Part shown: positions 7,447-15,648 of the stretch, piece by piece
Layout of the letters: the number at the start of each line of letters is the position of its first letter
Numbering within the stretch: position 1 is the first letter of the stretch
Source: Planctomicrobium piriforme
Lineage (GTDB): Bacteria; Planctomycetota; Planctomycetia; Planctomycetales; Planctomycetaceae
DNA: 64,000 nt
Assembly: GCF_900113665.1 (NCBI RefSeq)
Contig: NZ_FOQD01000021.1
Coordinates: forward strand, 62,001-126,000
Direction of reading: 5' to 3'
Position numbers and translations under genes: made by a program
The notes under the pieces: model-generated
Seen by the model: the letters and a program-made list of their open reading frames with translations, nothing else
Databases searched by the model: none
Told to the model about the DNA's origin: nothing

Positions 7447-9009
7447 ATGCCTGAAATCACTTTTCCACCCTCCGCTTCCACGCCTGCTGACGGTCTGCGC
7501 CTGGCGGTCATTGGCGGTGGCGTCACCGGTTTGGCGGCTGTGCATCGACTGACGGAACTGGCGGCGCAGGCGGCAGTCCCTGTTCAGATCACATTGTTCG
7601 AAGCTTCGCCCCGTGTTGGCGGGGCGTTTGGCACTCAGCGGGTGGGAGACTATCTGATCGAACGAGGGGCGGATTCGTTCATCACGAATAAGCCCTGGGG
7701 GGTGGATCTCGTGCGTCGGCTCGGCCTCGAAGACCGGCTGATTTCCACGAATGCGGCTTACAGAAAATCGCTGATTCTCTCTCGCGGACGACCAGTGCCG
7801 ACGCCAGAGGGGTTCAATCTGGTCGCGCCGGCCAGGCTCATGCCGGTTCTGCAATCTCCGCTGCTGTCGTGGCAAGGCAAACTGCGGCTGCTGGCTGAGC
7901 CGTTCATTCCTCGTCGTACGGCGACCGTTGATGAAAGCGTTGCCGACTTTGTGCGACGCCGGCTGGGACAGGCAGCACTCGACCGCATTGTGCAGCCGCT
8001 CGTGGGAGGAATCTATACCTCTGATCCTGAACGGCTCAGTACGCAGGCGACGCTGGAACGCTTCGCGGCAATGGAACGCCGTGACGGCAGCCTGTATCGC
8101 GGTCTGCGGAAGTCGGCGGCGAAATCGAAAGAGGGGGAGTCGGCCAGCGGCGCGCGGTATGGACTGTTCGCGTCTTTTCCAAATGGGATGCAAGAACTGC
8201 TCGATGCGCTGGAAGCGGTTGCGAGAAGGAGCGCCGACGTGAGGCTCTCGTGTCCCGTGTCAGGGCTGCGGCGTTCGGACAATGTGGCGCTGAATGACCG
8301 TTCGGCCCCTCACCCCCTGCCCCTCTCCCCGCCCTGTTCGTTTCTTGGCCGGGGCGAGGGGAGCGTGATGTCGCCACACGGCTGGATTGTGACCACTGCG
8401 ACAGGCGATCAGACTTTTGACGGTGTTGTGTGTGCTCTGTCCGCGCCGATGGCAGCGCTGCTCATACAACCTGTTGATGAGCCGTGTGCGGCAGCGATTG
8501 CCAGCATTGAATGTGCCTCAAGCGCCATCGTGGTGACGGGCCATCAGTTGTCGGATGTCGAACATCCCCTCGATGCTTTTGGACTCGTCATTCCGCATCG
8601 CGAGGGGCGACGGATTCTGGCGACCTCTTTCCTGAGCCGCAAATTTGACGACCGCGCGCCGTCAGGTCGGGTCTGTCTGCGGACGTTTGTCGGCGGGGCG
8701 ATGCAACCTGAGGAGTACGAGCGCACCGACGAAGAGATCATCGCGACTGTGCTTGAAGAACTGCATTCGATTCTGGGAGTGAAAGGGACGCCGGACTTCA
8801 CGCTCGTCGCCCGTTATCCCCAGGGGATGCCGCAGTTCTATGTCGGGCATCTGGATCGAGTGGCGGAGATCCGCAAGCAGGCGGCGCGATTACCGGGATT
8901 CGCTCTGGCCGGAAATTACCTCGACGGCGTCGGCGTGCCGGACTGTATTCACAGCGGAGAACAGGCTGCCGAACTGCTGTTCCAGACCTGCACGGCTGGA
9001 CCTGTTTAG
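7447..9009 (+). CDS. hemG: Oxygen-dependent protoporphyrinogen oxidase
   Basis: The 520-residue FAD protein oxidises protoporphyrinogen IX to protoporphyrin IX, the penultimate step of haem synthesis. It has the N-terminal dinucleotide-binding GGGVTGLAAVHRL (about residues 26-38), the GADSFITNKPWGVDLVRRLGL segment, and the PPO hallmark QPLVGGIYTSDPERLS. The C-terminal FAD segment is FALAGNYLDGVGVPDCIHSGEQAA. I prefer ATG 7447 over the in-frame TTG at 7435. Residues ~287-306 (SAPHPLPLSPPCSFLGRGEG) are encoded by a palindromic heptad repeat inserted in frame, which explains the length above the usual ~460-480. Confidence 0.93.
   Translation: MPEITFPPSASTPADGLRLAVIGGGVTGLAAVHRLTELAAQAAVPVQITLFEASPRVGGAFGTQRVGDYLIERGADSFITNKPWGVDLVRRLGLEDRLISTNAAYRKSLILSRGRPVPTPEGFNLVAPARLMPVLQSPLLSWQGKLRLLAEPFIPRRTATVDESVADFVRRRLGQAALDRIVQPLVGGIYTSDPERLSTQATLERFAAMERRDGSLYRGLRKSAAKSKEGESASGARYGLFASFPNGMQELLDALEAVARRSADVRLSCPVSGLRRSDNVALNDRSAPHPLPLSPPCSFLGRGEGSVMSPHGWIVTTATGDQTFDGVVCALSAPMAALLIQPVDEPCAAAIASIECASSAIVVTGHQLSDVEHPLDAFGLVIPHREGRRILATSFLSRKFDDRAPSGRVCLRTFVGGAMQPEEYERTDEEIIATVLEELHSILGVKGTPDFTLVARYPQGMPQFYVGHLDRVAEIRKQAARLPGFALAGNYLDGVGVPDCIHSGEQAAELLFQTCTAGPV
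8304..8367 (+). repeat. Palindromic heptad element inserted in frame in hemG
   Basis: The left arm runs CCCCTCA, CCCCCTG, CCCCTCT, CCCCGCC and the right arm GGGGCGA, GGGGAGC. About 14 positions pair with one mismatch around a loop of roughly a dozen bases. It encodes a proline-rich turn followed by GRGEGS and leaves the flanking PPO sequence in frame. Confidence 0.75.
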
Positions 9010-9228
9010 GATTTGGCTGAAAAAGTCGCGAAACCCGCTGCAATTCGCGGTGTTTCTAAAGCAGACCCGGAGAGGAATTCGGTCAGCAACGAGTCCTCTC
9101 CGGGCCTGCTCCTGCTGTTCCTATGCAATTTGTTTCGCAGTTTGCTGCGTTTCAACGGCTGTGCGTCTGATCTCCCGGCCGTGCCGGATGTGTCCTCCGC
9201 GCGTCTGCGCCTTGTTGGTGCAGAGGCA

Positions 9229-9260
9229 AACCCCGATGGCCAACACCATCGGGGTTTTTT
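9229..9260 (+). terminator. Rho-independent terminator (plus strand)
   Basis: A perfect 10-bp stem, ACCCCGATGG (9230-9239) with CCATCGGGGT (9246-9255), has a 6-nt loop and runs directly into a T-run. It lies ~220 bp after hemG and presumably ends that transcript or an unannotated small RNA in between. Confidence 0.85.
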
Positions 9261-9285
9261 CGTTGAAAGAGGGCAACATCGTCGC

Positions 9286-9321
9286 AAAAAAAGGAAGCCG
9301 CCCGGCATGGGGCGGCTTCCT
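9286..9321 (-). terminator. Rho-independent terminator of odhB (minus strand)
   Basis: AGGAAGCCGCC pairs with GGCGGCTTCCT (9292-9321). Read on the minus strand the stem is followed by a run of seven T. It lies 67 bp beyond the odhB stop codon. Confidence 0.88.
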
Positions 9322-9387
9322 AGAGTCTTCGTGACTGGCAATTAAACCCAACGTAGGAAGATCCCTTACGCAGGCTTGGTGGTTTGC

Positions 9388-10632
9388 TCAGATTTCGAGA
9401 ATCAGTCGGGTCGGCTCTTCGATCGTTTCTTTAATCCGCCGCAGGAAGGAGACCGCTTCCCGTCCGTCGACCACGCGATGATCGTAGGTCAGGGCGACAT
9501 ACATCATCGGGCGAATCACGACCTGGCCGTTGAGAGCAATCGGGCGTTCGAAGATGCCGTGCATGCCGAGCACGCCGCTTTGCGGCGGATTTACAATGGG
9601 GGTCGACAGCAGCGAGCCGTAGACGCCGCCGTTGGTGATCGTGAAGATTCCGCCTTCGAGGTCTTCCAGCGAAATCTTGTTTTCCTTGGCCTTCTGAGCA
9701 TAAGCCACGATCGCCAGTTCGATCTCGGCGAAGCTCATCCGCTCGACGTTTCGCAGCACGGGGACAACCAGTCCCTTGCCGCCGCCGATGGCCACGCCGA
9801 TATCGCAGTAGTTGCGATAGACCAGCTGGTTCCCTTCAATCTGAGCGCCGACCTGCGGGTATTGATTGAGAGCTTCGACAACGGCCTTCACGAAGAACGA
9901 CATGAAGCCCAGCTTGATGCCGTATTTCTTCTGGAACGAATCCTGATAGGTCTCGCGGAGTTCCTTGACTCCCGACATATCGCATTCGTTGAACGTCGTC
10001 AGCAGCGCGGCGTTGTGCTGTGCTTCGACCAATCGTCGAGCGATCGTCTGGCGAATCGGCGACATCGGGACGCGACGTTCTTCGCGTCCGGCGATTTCGG
10101 TCTTCACGGCCGGAGCGGAAGTCTTGGCTGGAGCAGAAGCGGCAGGCTTGGAGAGAGCTTGCTGCACGTCTTCCTTCAGCACTCGTCCACCTGGACCGGT
10201 TCCGGAAACCTGAGATGGGTTGACCTGATTCTGTGCGGCGACGCGTGCGGCGGCTGGCATCACATGTCCGCCAGCGGCCGGCTTGGACGGAGCAGGTTCA
10301 GATTTCGCGGCGGCTTCTGCTTTGGGGGCCGGGGCCGACTTCTCAGCGGGAGCGGCTGCCTTTTCCGGGGCTCCATCTCCGCCGCCTGACTTCTCACCAG
10401 GTTCGAGGATGGCCACGGTTTCACCGACTGCGGCGGACTCACCGGCCTTCTTGGAAATCGACTTCAAGACGCCAGCCTGGGGGGCAGGGACATCGAAGGT
10501 GGCTTTATCCGTTTCGAGACCGACGAGGTTCGTGTCTACGTCGACCCAGGTGCCTTCCTTGACATACCATTCGCCAATGAACACTTCGCTGATCGATTCC
10601 CCGACGGAGGGAATTTTGATTTCCACGGACAT
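9388..10632 (-). CDS. odhB: Dihydrolipoamide succinyltransferase (2-oxoglutarate dehydrogenase E2)
   Basis: The 414-residue product has an N-terminal lipoyl domain (residues ~1-78) with the lipoylated lysine in [14 protein letters not shown]. An Ala/Pro/Lys-rich linker follows, then a peripheral subunit-binding domain ([29 protein letters not shown]). The catalytic acyltransferase domain (~180-414) ends in [15 protein letters not shown], where His and Asp form the active site. In the TCA cycle it passes the succinyl group to CoA. The lipoyl domain and lengths fit the succinyl rather than the acetyl branch. No E1 or E3 gene is adjacent, so the complex is encoded at scattered loci. Confidence 0.93.
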   Translation of the reverse strand: MSVEIKIPSVGESISEVFIGEWYVKEGTWVDVDTNLVGLETDKATFDVPAPQAGVLKSISKKAGESAAVGETVAILEPGEKSGGGDGAPEKAAAPAEKSAPAPKAEAAAKSEPAPSKPAAGGHVMPAAARVAAQNQVNPSQVSGTGPGGRVLKEDVQQALSKPAASAPAKTSAPAVKTEIAGREERRVPMSPIRQTIARRLVEAQHNAALLTTFNECDMSGVKELRETYQDSFQKKYGIKLGFMSFFVKAVVEALNQYPQVGAQIEGNQLVYRNYCDIGVAIGGGKGLVVPVLRNVERMSFAEIELAIVAYAQKAKENKISLEDLEGGIFTITNGGVYGSLLSTPIVNPPQSGVLGMHGIFERPIALNGQVVIRPMMYVALTYDHRVVDGREAVSFLRRIKETIEEPTRLILEI

Positions 10633-10880
10633 CTGTGTGACCTTGACTGTCGCGGACCGTGAGGTACAGGGCGGTCCCTTACGAGAAGCTTTCCTCGGTC
10701 TCGCATCATAATCGTCCTGTCCATGTTCCGGCAGTCCGGGTGGATGTGAATTCCCCCGTCCGAAAAAATCTCTCCAGATTACGGCCAGGTTTGCCGGTCA
10801 CCGACAGCAGAGAGCCGGGTTGACCTTCCCGACGACGCTGTGTCGAATAACCGCAACCCGTTTCAGACAGGAAAAATGCC

Positions 10881-12152
10881 GTGCCGGTCAGCCTGAGTGA
10901 GTTTGCCAGATCATTGAGTGTGGAGACGGCGTTCAGCGTGCTGGCGATTGCCCGCCAACTGAAAGCGGCAGGTAAGGATGTCGTCGAACTCGAAATTGGG
11001 GACAGCCCGTTTTCCACGCCACCTGCCGCACAGGCGGCCGGCATTCGCGGGATCGAAGGAAATCAGACGCATTATTGCCCCTCCCCTGGCCTGCCGGAAT
11101 TCCGCGCGGCCGCGGCGGCGTTTGTGAGTTCAGAATTCGGCATTCCCGCGAAGGCGGAAAACATCGTCGTAGCGCCGGGGGCCAAAGTCTTCGAGCAGTA
11201 TTTCTGCGAAGCCTTTCTGAATCCCGGCGACAGCGTGCTGGTGTTCAGCCCACACTTCCCGACTTATCTGCCGAACATTCAGCGCCGGGGTGCAACGGCG
11301 GTGTTGTGCCCATTGCGTCAGGAGACCAGTTTTCGCCCGCAGCTTGAGGACGTCAAACGCTTCCTGACGGAATCGCAATCTCCGCGCGGCATCTTTCTGA
11401 ATTCGCCGCATAACCCGACCGGCGGCGTAGCGACGCTGGAAGACCTGCAGGGACTGGCCGACCTGATTCGAGGTCGCGACATTGCCGTCTTCAGCGACGA
11501 GCCGTATTGCCATATGGTCTGGCAAGGGGCGCATCACTCGCTGCTGGCACAGCCAGGCATGCTCGACCAGTGCGTTGGGGCGTACACATTCAGCAAGTCC
11601 TACAGTATGAGCGGCTGGCGGCTCGGGTTTGCGGTGGCCTCGACGGAAGTCGCCGGCGCGATTGGCAAGATGATCAACACCACGCTCTCCTGTACCCCTC
11701 CGTTTATTCAGCTGGCAGGCCTCAGTGCCTTGCAGCTTGATCGCGTGGAACGGGATCGCCAGATGGCGCAGTTTCAAAAACAGGTCGAGCTGCTCGCCGC
11801 AGGCGTCAACACAATCCCTGGCTTCAAGACGCTGCCGCCCACTGCCACGTTCTATGTCTTTCCAAACGTTGCGCCCGTCTGCAATCGGCTCGGAATCACC
11901 AGTCACGGGCTGGCAATGTTTCTACTCGAAGGGGCGGACGACGGGTTTGGCGTCGCCTGTCTCGGCGGAGAATGTTTTGGTACAGCCGGTCACGGCTTCC
12001 TGCGGCTGAGTTGTGCCGAAGCGCCGGATCGACTGACCGCGGCCGTCGACTTTCTCAGTGATGCTGTGCAGCGAACCGAGCGCGCTCGCGCCTATCTTGA
12101 GAGCCACCCGCACTACCGGCTCGCCCAGCCCTATCCGGAAACAGACTGCTGA
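10881..12152 (+). CDS. PLP-dependent class I/II aminotransferase
   Basis: The 423-residue product begins at GTG 10881 after an AGGAA sequence. Fold-type I landmarks are HYCPSPGLPEFRAA, GAKVFEQYFCEAFLNPGDSVLV, the NSPHNPTGG motif, SDEPYCHMVW and the Schiff-base lysine in FSKSYSMSGWRLGF. The arginine that binds the substrate carboxylate is in GFLRLSCAEAP. Sequence alone does not identify the amino acid; the aspartate/alanine aminotransferase-like group is closest. Its stop overlaps the start of the VanZ-like gene (TGATG), so the two are translationally coupled. Confidence 0.88.
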   Translation: MPVSLSEFARSLSVETAFSVLAIARQLKAAGKDVVELEIGDSPFSTPPAAQAAGIRGIEGNQTHYCPSPGLPEFRAAAAAFVSSEFGIPAKAENIVVAPGAKVFEQYFCEAFLNPGDSVLVFSPHFPTYLPNIQRRGATAVLCPLRQETSFRPQLEDVKRFLTESQSPRGIFLNSPHNPTGGVATLEDLQGLADLIRGRDIAVFSDEPYCHMVWQGAHHSLLAQPGMLDQCVGAYTFSKSYSMSGWRLGFAVASTEVAGAIGKMINTTLSCTPPFIQLAGLSALQLDRVERDRQMAQFQKQVELLAAGVNTIPGFKTLPPTATFYVFPNVAPVCNRLGITSHGLAMFLLEGADDGFGVACLGGECFGTAGHGFLRLSCAEAPDRLTAAVDFLSDAVQRTERARAYLESHPHYRLAQPYPETDC

Positions 12153-12562
12153 TGACCGCTTCAGGAAAGAACCGCCGCCTGACGATCATGCGCGTTTTCT
12201 GGCTGCTGTATGCAGCGGCGCTGGTGACGGCGACGCACATCCCCATTCCGGACGATGCCATTGTGCTGGTGACTGCTTATGACAAGCTGCTGCACGGCAC
12301 GGCGTTTTTCCTGTTGGCTGTGTTCACGTCGATTGCTTTCCTGAAACGGGAATCGCCACTCACTTCATGGGTCAGTTTGTGCGGGGCGCTGCTGACGTAT
12401 GCGATTTTGGATGAATACCTGCAGAACTTCGTCGAGCGTACGCCGGACGTGGCGGACTGGCTGTGTGATGCGTTGGGAATCATTCTGGGAACCTTTGTCA
12501 CCAGGCTAGGTCGTCGGTGGATGTTCACCGGCATGCAACCAGCCCGCGTTGAGCAATTGTAA
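12152..12562 (+). CDS. VanZ-like membrane protein
   Basis: The 136-residue product has four predicted membrane segments: IMRVFWLLYAAALVTATHI, LHGTAFFLLAVFTSIAFL, SWVSLCGALLTYAILDEYLQ and WLCDALGIILGTFV. The conserved VanZ signature is present: a charged DKLLH before helix 2, DEYLQ at the end of helix 3, and DVADWLCDALGIILG. VanZ-family proteins confer low-level teicoplanin resistance in enterococci, but most members have no assigned role. It overlaps the aminotransferase by one base and is 3 bp from the prenyltransferase-like gene, so the three form an operon. Confidence 0.87.
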   Translation: MTASGKNRRLTIMRVFWLLYAAALVTATHIPIPDDAIVLVTAYDKLLHGTAFFLLAVFTSIAFLKRESPLTSWVSLCGALLTYAILDEYLQNFVERTPDVADWLCDALGIILGTFVTRLGRRWMFTGMQPARVEQL

Positions 12563-12565
12563 AAC

Positions 12566-13498
12566 ATGTCTGAACTTCCCTATCTGGTGCGACTCGGGAC
12601 ACGGCTGAATGCCGGGTTGGCGGCGCTGTCGGATGAGCGGAAGGATCGGCATGCTGCGTTCGTACTCAGTACGCAGCTCTCGGACGGCGGGTTTCGGGGT
12701 CGCGAAGGGGATTCGGATCTGTATTACACCAGCTTCGCCATTCGCGCGTTGTGGATGCTGGATCGGCTCTCTGGCCCGGTGATCGATCAGGCGACGCGCT
12801 ATCTGCGACAAGCTGGACCAGCGGAACTGGCGACGCTGGATCTCATGAACTGGCTGTCGACCGCGCTCGCGTTGCAACTGGCCGGCGGTGAGAACCTGGT
12901 GGAGGATCTTGAAGTCTTTCGCGAATCGGCCGCGTTACGACTGGAGGCGACCAGAACCGCTGACGGCGGGTATGCGAAATCGACCGAGGGAGCAGCCGGC
13001 AGTACCTATCAGTCTTTTCTCGTTCTGCTGACCTACCAGTTGCTCGGGCTGTCCCTGCCGCGCCGGAATGCGTTGATTCAGTTTCTCTATGATCGGCAAC
13101 GGGACGACGGCGGCTTTGTCGAGATTGCCCCAATGAAACGCAGCGGCACCAATCCTACCGCTGCCGCGGCGGCGACGTTGGGTGAACTGGGCGCGCTCGA
13201 TCCTGAAACTCGCCGCGACATTACCGCCTTTCTTCGCGAAGTCAAAAACCCGGAAGAAGGGGGCTTTCAGGCGAATACACGGGTGCCGTTTGCCGACAGC
13301 CTGTCGACCTTCACCGCGATTCTGACCGCTCAGGATCTGCAACTGCCGGACGCCTATTCCTCACCCGCGATTCTCAATTGGGTTACCTCGCAACTGGAAT
13401 TTCCGACCGGAGGATTCCGGGCAGCCGCATGGGATGTGAATGCCGACGTGGAATACACGTTTTACGGGCTGGGACTGCTGGCTCTCTTGAACAGCTAG
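12566..13498 (+). CDS. Prenyltransferase/squalene-oxidase repeat protein resembling GGTase beta subunits
   Basis: The 310-residue alpha/alpha toroid protein has several glycine-rich repeats (QLSDGGF 37-43, TADGGY 131-136, QRDDGGF 178-184, PEEGGF 229-234, PTGGF 280-284). They are spaced as in Rab geranylgeranyltransferase beta subunits and terpene cyclases. Aligning by eye to the eukaryotic beta subunit, the zinc ligand Asp is kept (D244), but the Cys position is L246 and the C-terminal His position is Y297 (DVEYTFYG in place of DPFHTLFG). It therefore probably lacks the catalytic zinc. It is the last gene of the aminotransferase-VanZ operon. The real substrate is unknown. Confidence 0.85.
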   Translation: MSELPYLVRLGTRLNAGLAALSDERKDRHAAFVLSTQLSDGGFRGREGDSDLYYTSFAIRALWMLDRLSGPVIDQATRYLRQAGPAELATLDLMNWLSTALALQLAGGENLVEDLEVFRESAALRLEATRTADGGYAKSTEGAAGSTYQSFLVLLTYQLLGLSLPRRNALIQFLYDRQRDDGGFVEIAPMKRSGTNPTAAAAATLGELGALDPETRRDITAFLREVKNPEEGGFQANTRVPFADSLSTFTAILTAQDLQLPDAYSSPAILNWVTSQLEFPTGGFRAAAWDVNADVEYTFYGLGLLALLNS

Positions 13499-13815
13499 AA
13501 TCGTCCCGGACGCTCAAACTCCAGCCTGAAATAGTGGGGTCAGTTTTCGGGACAGCAACGATTCAGCGTCCGGGACAATTCTTAGCCCGCACTCGGTTCA
13601 TTGTCCCGGACGCTGTCTCGTCGCTTCAGGATCATTTCGGCGTCGAGATTCCAGGTTCACCATCAGCGTCCGGGACAATCAGATGTCCGACTGATTCTGG
13701 CTGGTTCCGTCGTCACGAATGTCGTACGATCAAACATGTCAGGCGGGCAACGGAACCACATCGATTTCCGTGCAAAACTCACTGGCGAAAGTCTCGAAAC
13801 AGGAAGAGGACAGGA
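13499..13815. repeat. Tandem pair of inverted-repeat units built on a 15-bp motif
   Basis: ATTGTCCCGGACGCT or its near copy occurs four times in alternating orientation: + at ~13500-13514, - at 13565-13579, + at 13600-13614, - at 13665-13679. The plus/minus pairs are offset by exactly 100 bp, so the spacer looks like a duplicated hairpin unit. TGGGGTCAGTTTTCGGGACA (13535-13554) lies inside the first unit. There is no gene before the ATG at 13816. Confidence 0.75.
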
Positions 13816-14316
13816 ATGCAGACGCACCTCATGGACCGTCGGGTCACCTGGCTGCTGGCGGGGATGTTGCTTGGGATGGCAGTGACCTATTACTGCCCTG
13901 CGGAACCGGCGTATGCCGAGACCGCTGTGATGGGCGAACGCTTCGCGATGGCGACGTGTAATACGATCGCGCTCAACAGCGAAGCGGTCTTCGTCCTCGA
14001 CATGGTGACAGGTCGATTGATCGGCGCCGGCTACAGCACCACGGCCGGGGGCTTCGTCCATAGCTGGGCTCGCAACCTCGCGGCGGACTTCAGCGTCACC
14101 ACCAAGGCGCAGTACGTCATGGTGACCGGCTTTGCCAACCTGCAACAGCAGGGGGGGGGCGGCGCTCAGCCTGCCAGCGGCGTCATCTATATCGGCGAAC
14201 TCACCTCAGGACTCGTGAACATGTACGGGTTCTATTACCCGCAGGCGAACGCTCCGCTGCCGACCGCCGAACTGGTGCGGATCGGGACGTTCCCCTGGCG
14301 TCAAAGCTCCAAGTAG
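13816..14316 (+). CDS. Conserved planctomycetal membrane-anchored/exported protein
   Basis: The ATG at 13816 follows AGGAAGAGGACAGG and gives 166 residues; the longer open frame upstream runs through the repeat spacer and is rejected. Residues ~10-33 are a hydrophobic helix (VTWLLAGMLLGMAVTYYCP), a signal anchor or signal peptide. The mature part (TIALNSEAVFVLDMVTGRLIGAGY, QYVMVTGFANLQQQ, GVIYIGELTSGLVNMYGFYY) resembles a small family I have seen only in Planctomycetes and has no known function. A rho-independent terminator follows 24 bp after the stop. Confidence 0.75.
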   Translation: MQTHLMDRRVTWLLAGMLLGMAVTYYCPAEPAYAETAVMGERFAMATCNTIALNSEAVFVLDMVTGRLIGAGYSTTAGGFVHSWARNLAADFSVTTKAQYVMVTGFANLQQQGGGGAQPASGVIYIGELTSGLVNMYGFYYPQANAPLPTAELVRIGTFPWRQSSK

Positions 14317-14339
14317 CATTCCCTTTGAATTCGAAAGAA

Positions 14340-14371
14340 CAGCCGCAGGCGTCCGCGCCTGCGGCTGTTTT
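14340..14371 (+). terminator. Rho-independent terminator
   Basis: A perfect 12-bp stem, CAGCCGCAGGCG with CGCCTGCGGCTG, has a 4-nt TCCG loop and is followed by TTTTGTTG. It lies just upstream of the methyltransferase start at 14378, so that gene is probably transcribed separately. Confidence 0.9.
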
Positions 14372-14377
14372 GTTGTG

Positions 14378-15541
14378 ATGGACTCCGAATCCGATCTCCT
14401 GCGGCGACTCGCACAGACTCCTGATTTACTGGCACAAGCGGCGTCAGGAGGACAGGATCTGCGCGCCCAGACGCGTTTGCGCGAGCAATACGACGCCGAT
14501 CTCGTGCGTGCGGCGCTGACGATCCTCGATCTTCGTCAGCGAGCGAAGGGACGGTTCACCCGCGCAGCCGACATGTGGTTCGACCGGCCTGGGCTCGAAC
14601 AGGCGACCCCGGAAGCGATCGCCGTTCACAAGGCGCAGCGGTTTGCGACAGCAGGCGGCAGCGTGCAGGATCTGTTCTGCGGCCTGGGGATGAATGCGAT
14701 TGGTCTCGCGGCAGCAGGCTTGAACGTCGTGGCGATTGATCATTCCCCCGTTGCGTGCCTGAGAACGTCTCTGAATGCAGCGGCTTACGGATTAGCTGAA
14801 CGGATCGAAACCCGAGTGGCGGATGACCCGCTGCTCGAAGTGACAGAAGGACACTTGCATCTTCAGCCGCAGCGCACAACGACTCAACAGAAGAGCGTGC
14901 GACTCGAAGACCAGTTGCCGCCGCTCGAAGTTCTGCAAACGTTGCCAGACCGCACGCCTGGCGGCGCGATCACCCTGTCGCCGGCCAGCAACTTTGGAGG
15001 CAAGTTCAACAATTGCGAAATTGAACTCGTCAGTTGGAATGGAGACTGCAAAGAGGCGGTGCTCTGGTACGGCTCGCTGCGCGGCGAGTTCGCGATGCGG
15101 GCGACCTTATTGCCCTCCGGCTTCACGCTGGCCGGAAATCCGTGGGAGGCCTACAGCGTCGTCGGCCCGTTGAAGCAATATCTGTATGACCCTGATCCGG
15201 CGATTGTCCGGGCAGGCCTGGTTGACGTACTGGCGGAGCAGCTTGCGATCGAACGGGTCGATGCCGCCGAAGAATTTCTGACGTCCGACAACGTGGTCGA
15301 TTCCCCGGCCGTGACCGGCTTCGAAATCATCGCCGATTTGCCGAACAACGACCGTGACATCCGCAACTATTTCCGCTCGCACCCGGCAGGAGACGTGGAA
15401 ATCCGCTGCCGTCATGTGCCGGTCGATGCTGCCGCGCTGCGCCGCAAACTGCCAGTGACGGGCTCAGGGAAAGTCGCACTCATCTTCGCGCGACTCGATG
15501 GAAAAACGCGGGCACTTGTGGGACGGAGACTGGGGAACTGA
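14378..15541 (+). CDS. Class I SAM-dependent methyltransferase with THUMP-like domain
   Basis: The 387-residue product has an N-terminal helical region and then a Rossmann SAM-binding motif I (VQDLFCGLGMNAIGLAAAG, about residues 97-115) and VVAIDHSP. The middle segment (VRLEDQLPPLEVLQ, GAITLSPASNFGGKF, CEIELVSWNGDCKEAVLWYG) is diagnostic of the methyltransferase family that carries a C-terminal THUMP-like domain, implying a nucleic-acid, probably RNA, substrate. Where I recall a DPxRR-type motif before 'VRLEDQ' in relatives, this protein has LHLQPQRTT, so the catalytic state is uncertain. ATG 14378 is preferred to GTG 14375. Confidence 0.8.
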   Translation: MDSESDLLRRLAQTPDLLAQAASGGQDLRAQTRLREQYDADLVRAALTILDLRQRAKGRFTRAADMWFDRPGLEQATPEAIAVHKAQRFATAGGSVQDLFCGLGMNAIGLAAAGLNVVAIDHSPVACLRTSLNAAAYGLAERIETRVADDPLLEVTEGHLHLQPQRTTTQQKSVRLEDQLPPLEVLQTLPDRTPGGAITLSPASNFGGKFNNCEIELVSWNGDCKEAVLWYGSLRGEFAMRATLLPSGFTLAGNPWEAYSVVGPLKQYLYDPDPAIVRAGLVDVLAEQLAIERVDAAEEFLTSDNVVDSPAVTGFEIIADLPNNDRDIRNYFRSHPAGDVEIRCRHVPVDAAALRRKLPVTGSGKVALIFARLDGKTRALVGRRLGN

Positions 15542-15556
15542 TCTCGGCGGTACACT

Positions 15557-15633
15557 CGTTCCCAGGCTCCCGCCTGGGAACGTCGTGACGCGACTTCAAG
15601 CTGGGTGCGTGCCGAAGCAGGGGCTTCGGCACG
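15557..15633. repeat. Two adjacent perfect short hairpins (composite intergenic repeat)
   Basis: CGTTCCCAGGC (15557-15567) pairs with GCCTGGGAACG (15572-15582), and CGTGCCGAAGC (15608-15618) pairs with GCTTCGGCACG (15623-15633). Each has an 11-bp perfect stem and a 4-nt loop. They sit between convergent genes. Neither has a clear T-run, so they look more like a dispersed repeat than classical terminators, though they may stop transcription. Confidence 0.75.
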
Positions 15634-15648
15634 AGGTCTCCAGGACGT

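Larger units (their letters stand above)
9010..9387. other. Non-coding spacer between convergent hemG and odhB
   Basis: I support no gene here; the plus-strand ORF 9013-9345 has no recognisable family and crosses two terminators. A 16-bp stem with one mismatch (9061-9076 pairing with 9094-9109, loop 17 nt) lies 50 bp after hemG without a T-run. Two intrinsic terminators follow, one on each strand. The ~120 bp between the first stem and the plus-strand terminator could be hemG 3' UTR or a small RNA. Confidence 0.6.

Noticed and set aside
9013..9345. 110-residue plus-strand ORF after hemG
   Set aside because: It crosses a strong hairpin and two intrinsic terminators and shows no protein family.
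13378..13815. N-terminal extension of the 13816 gene
   Set aside because: The extension overlaps the prenyltransferase-like gene and translates the repeat spacer; the ATG at 13816 has a good Shine-Dalgarno and a membrane helix right after.
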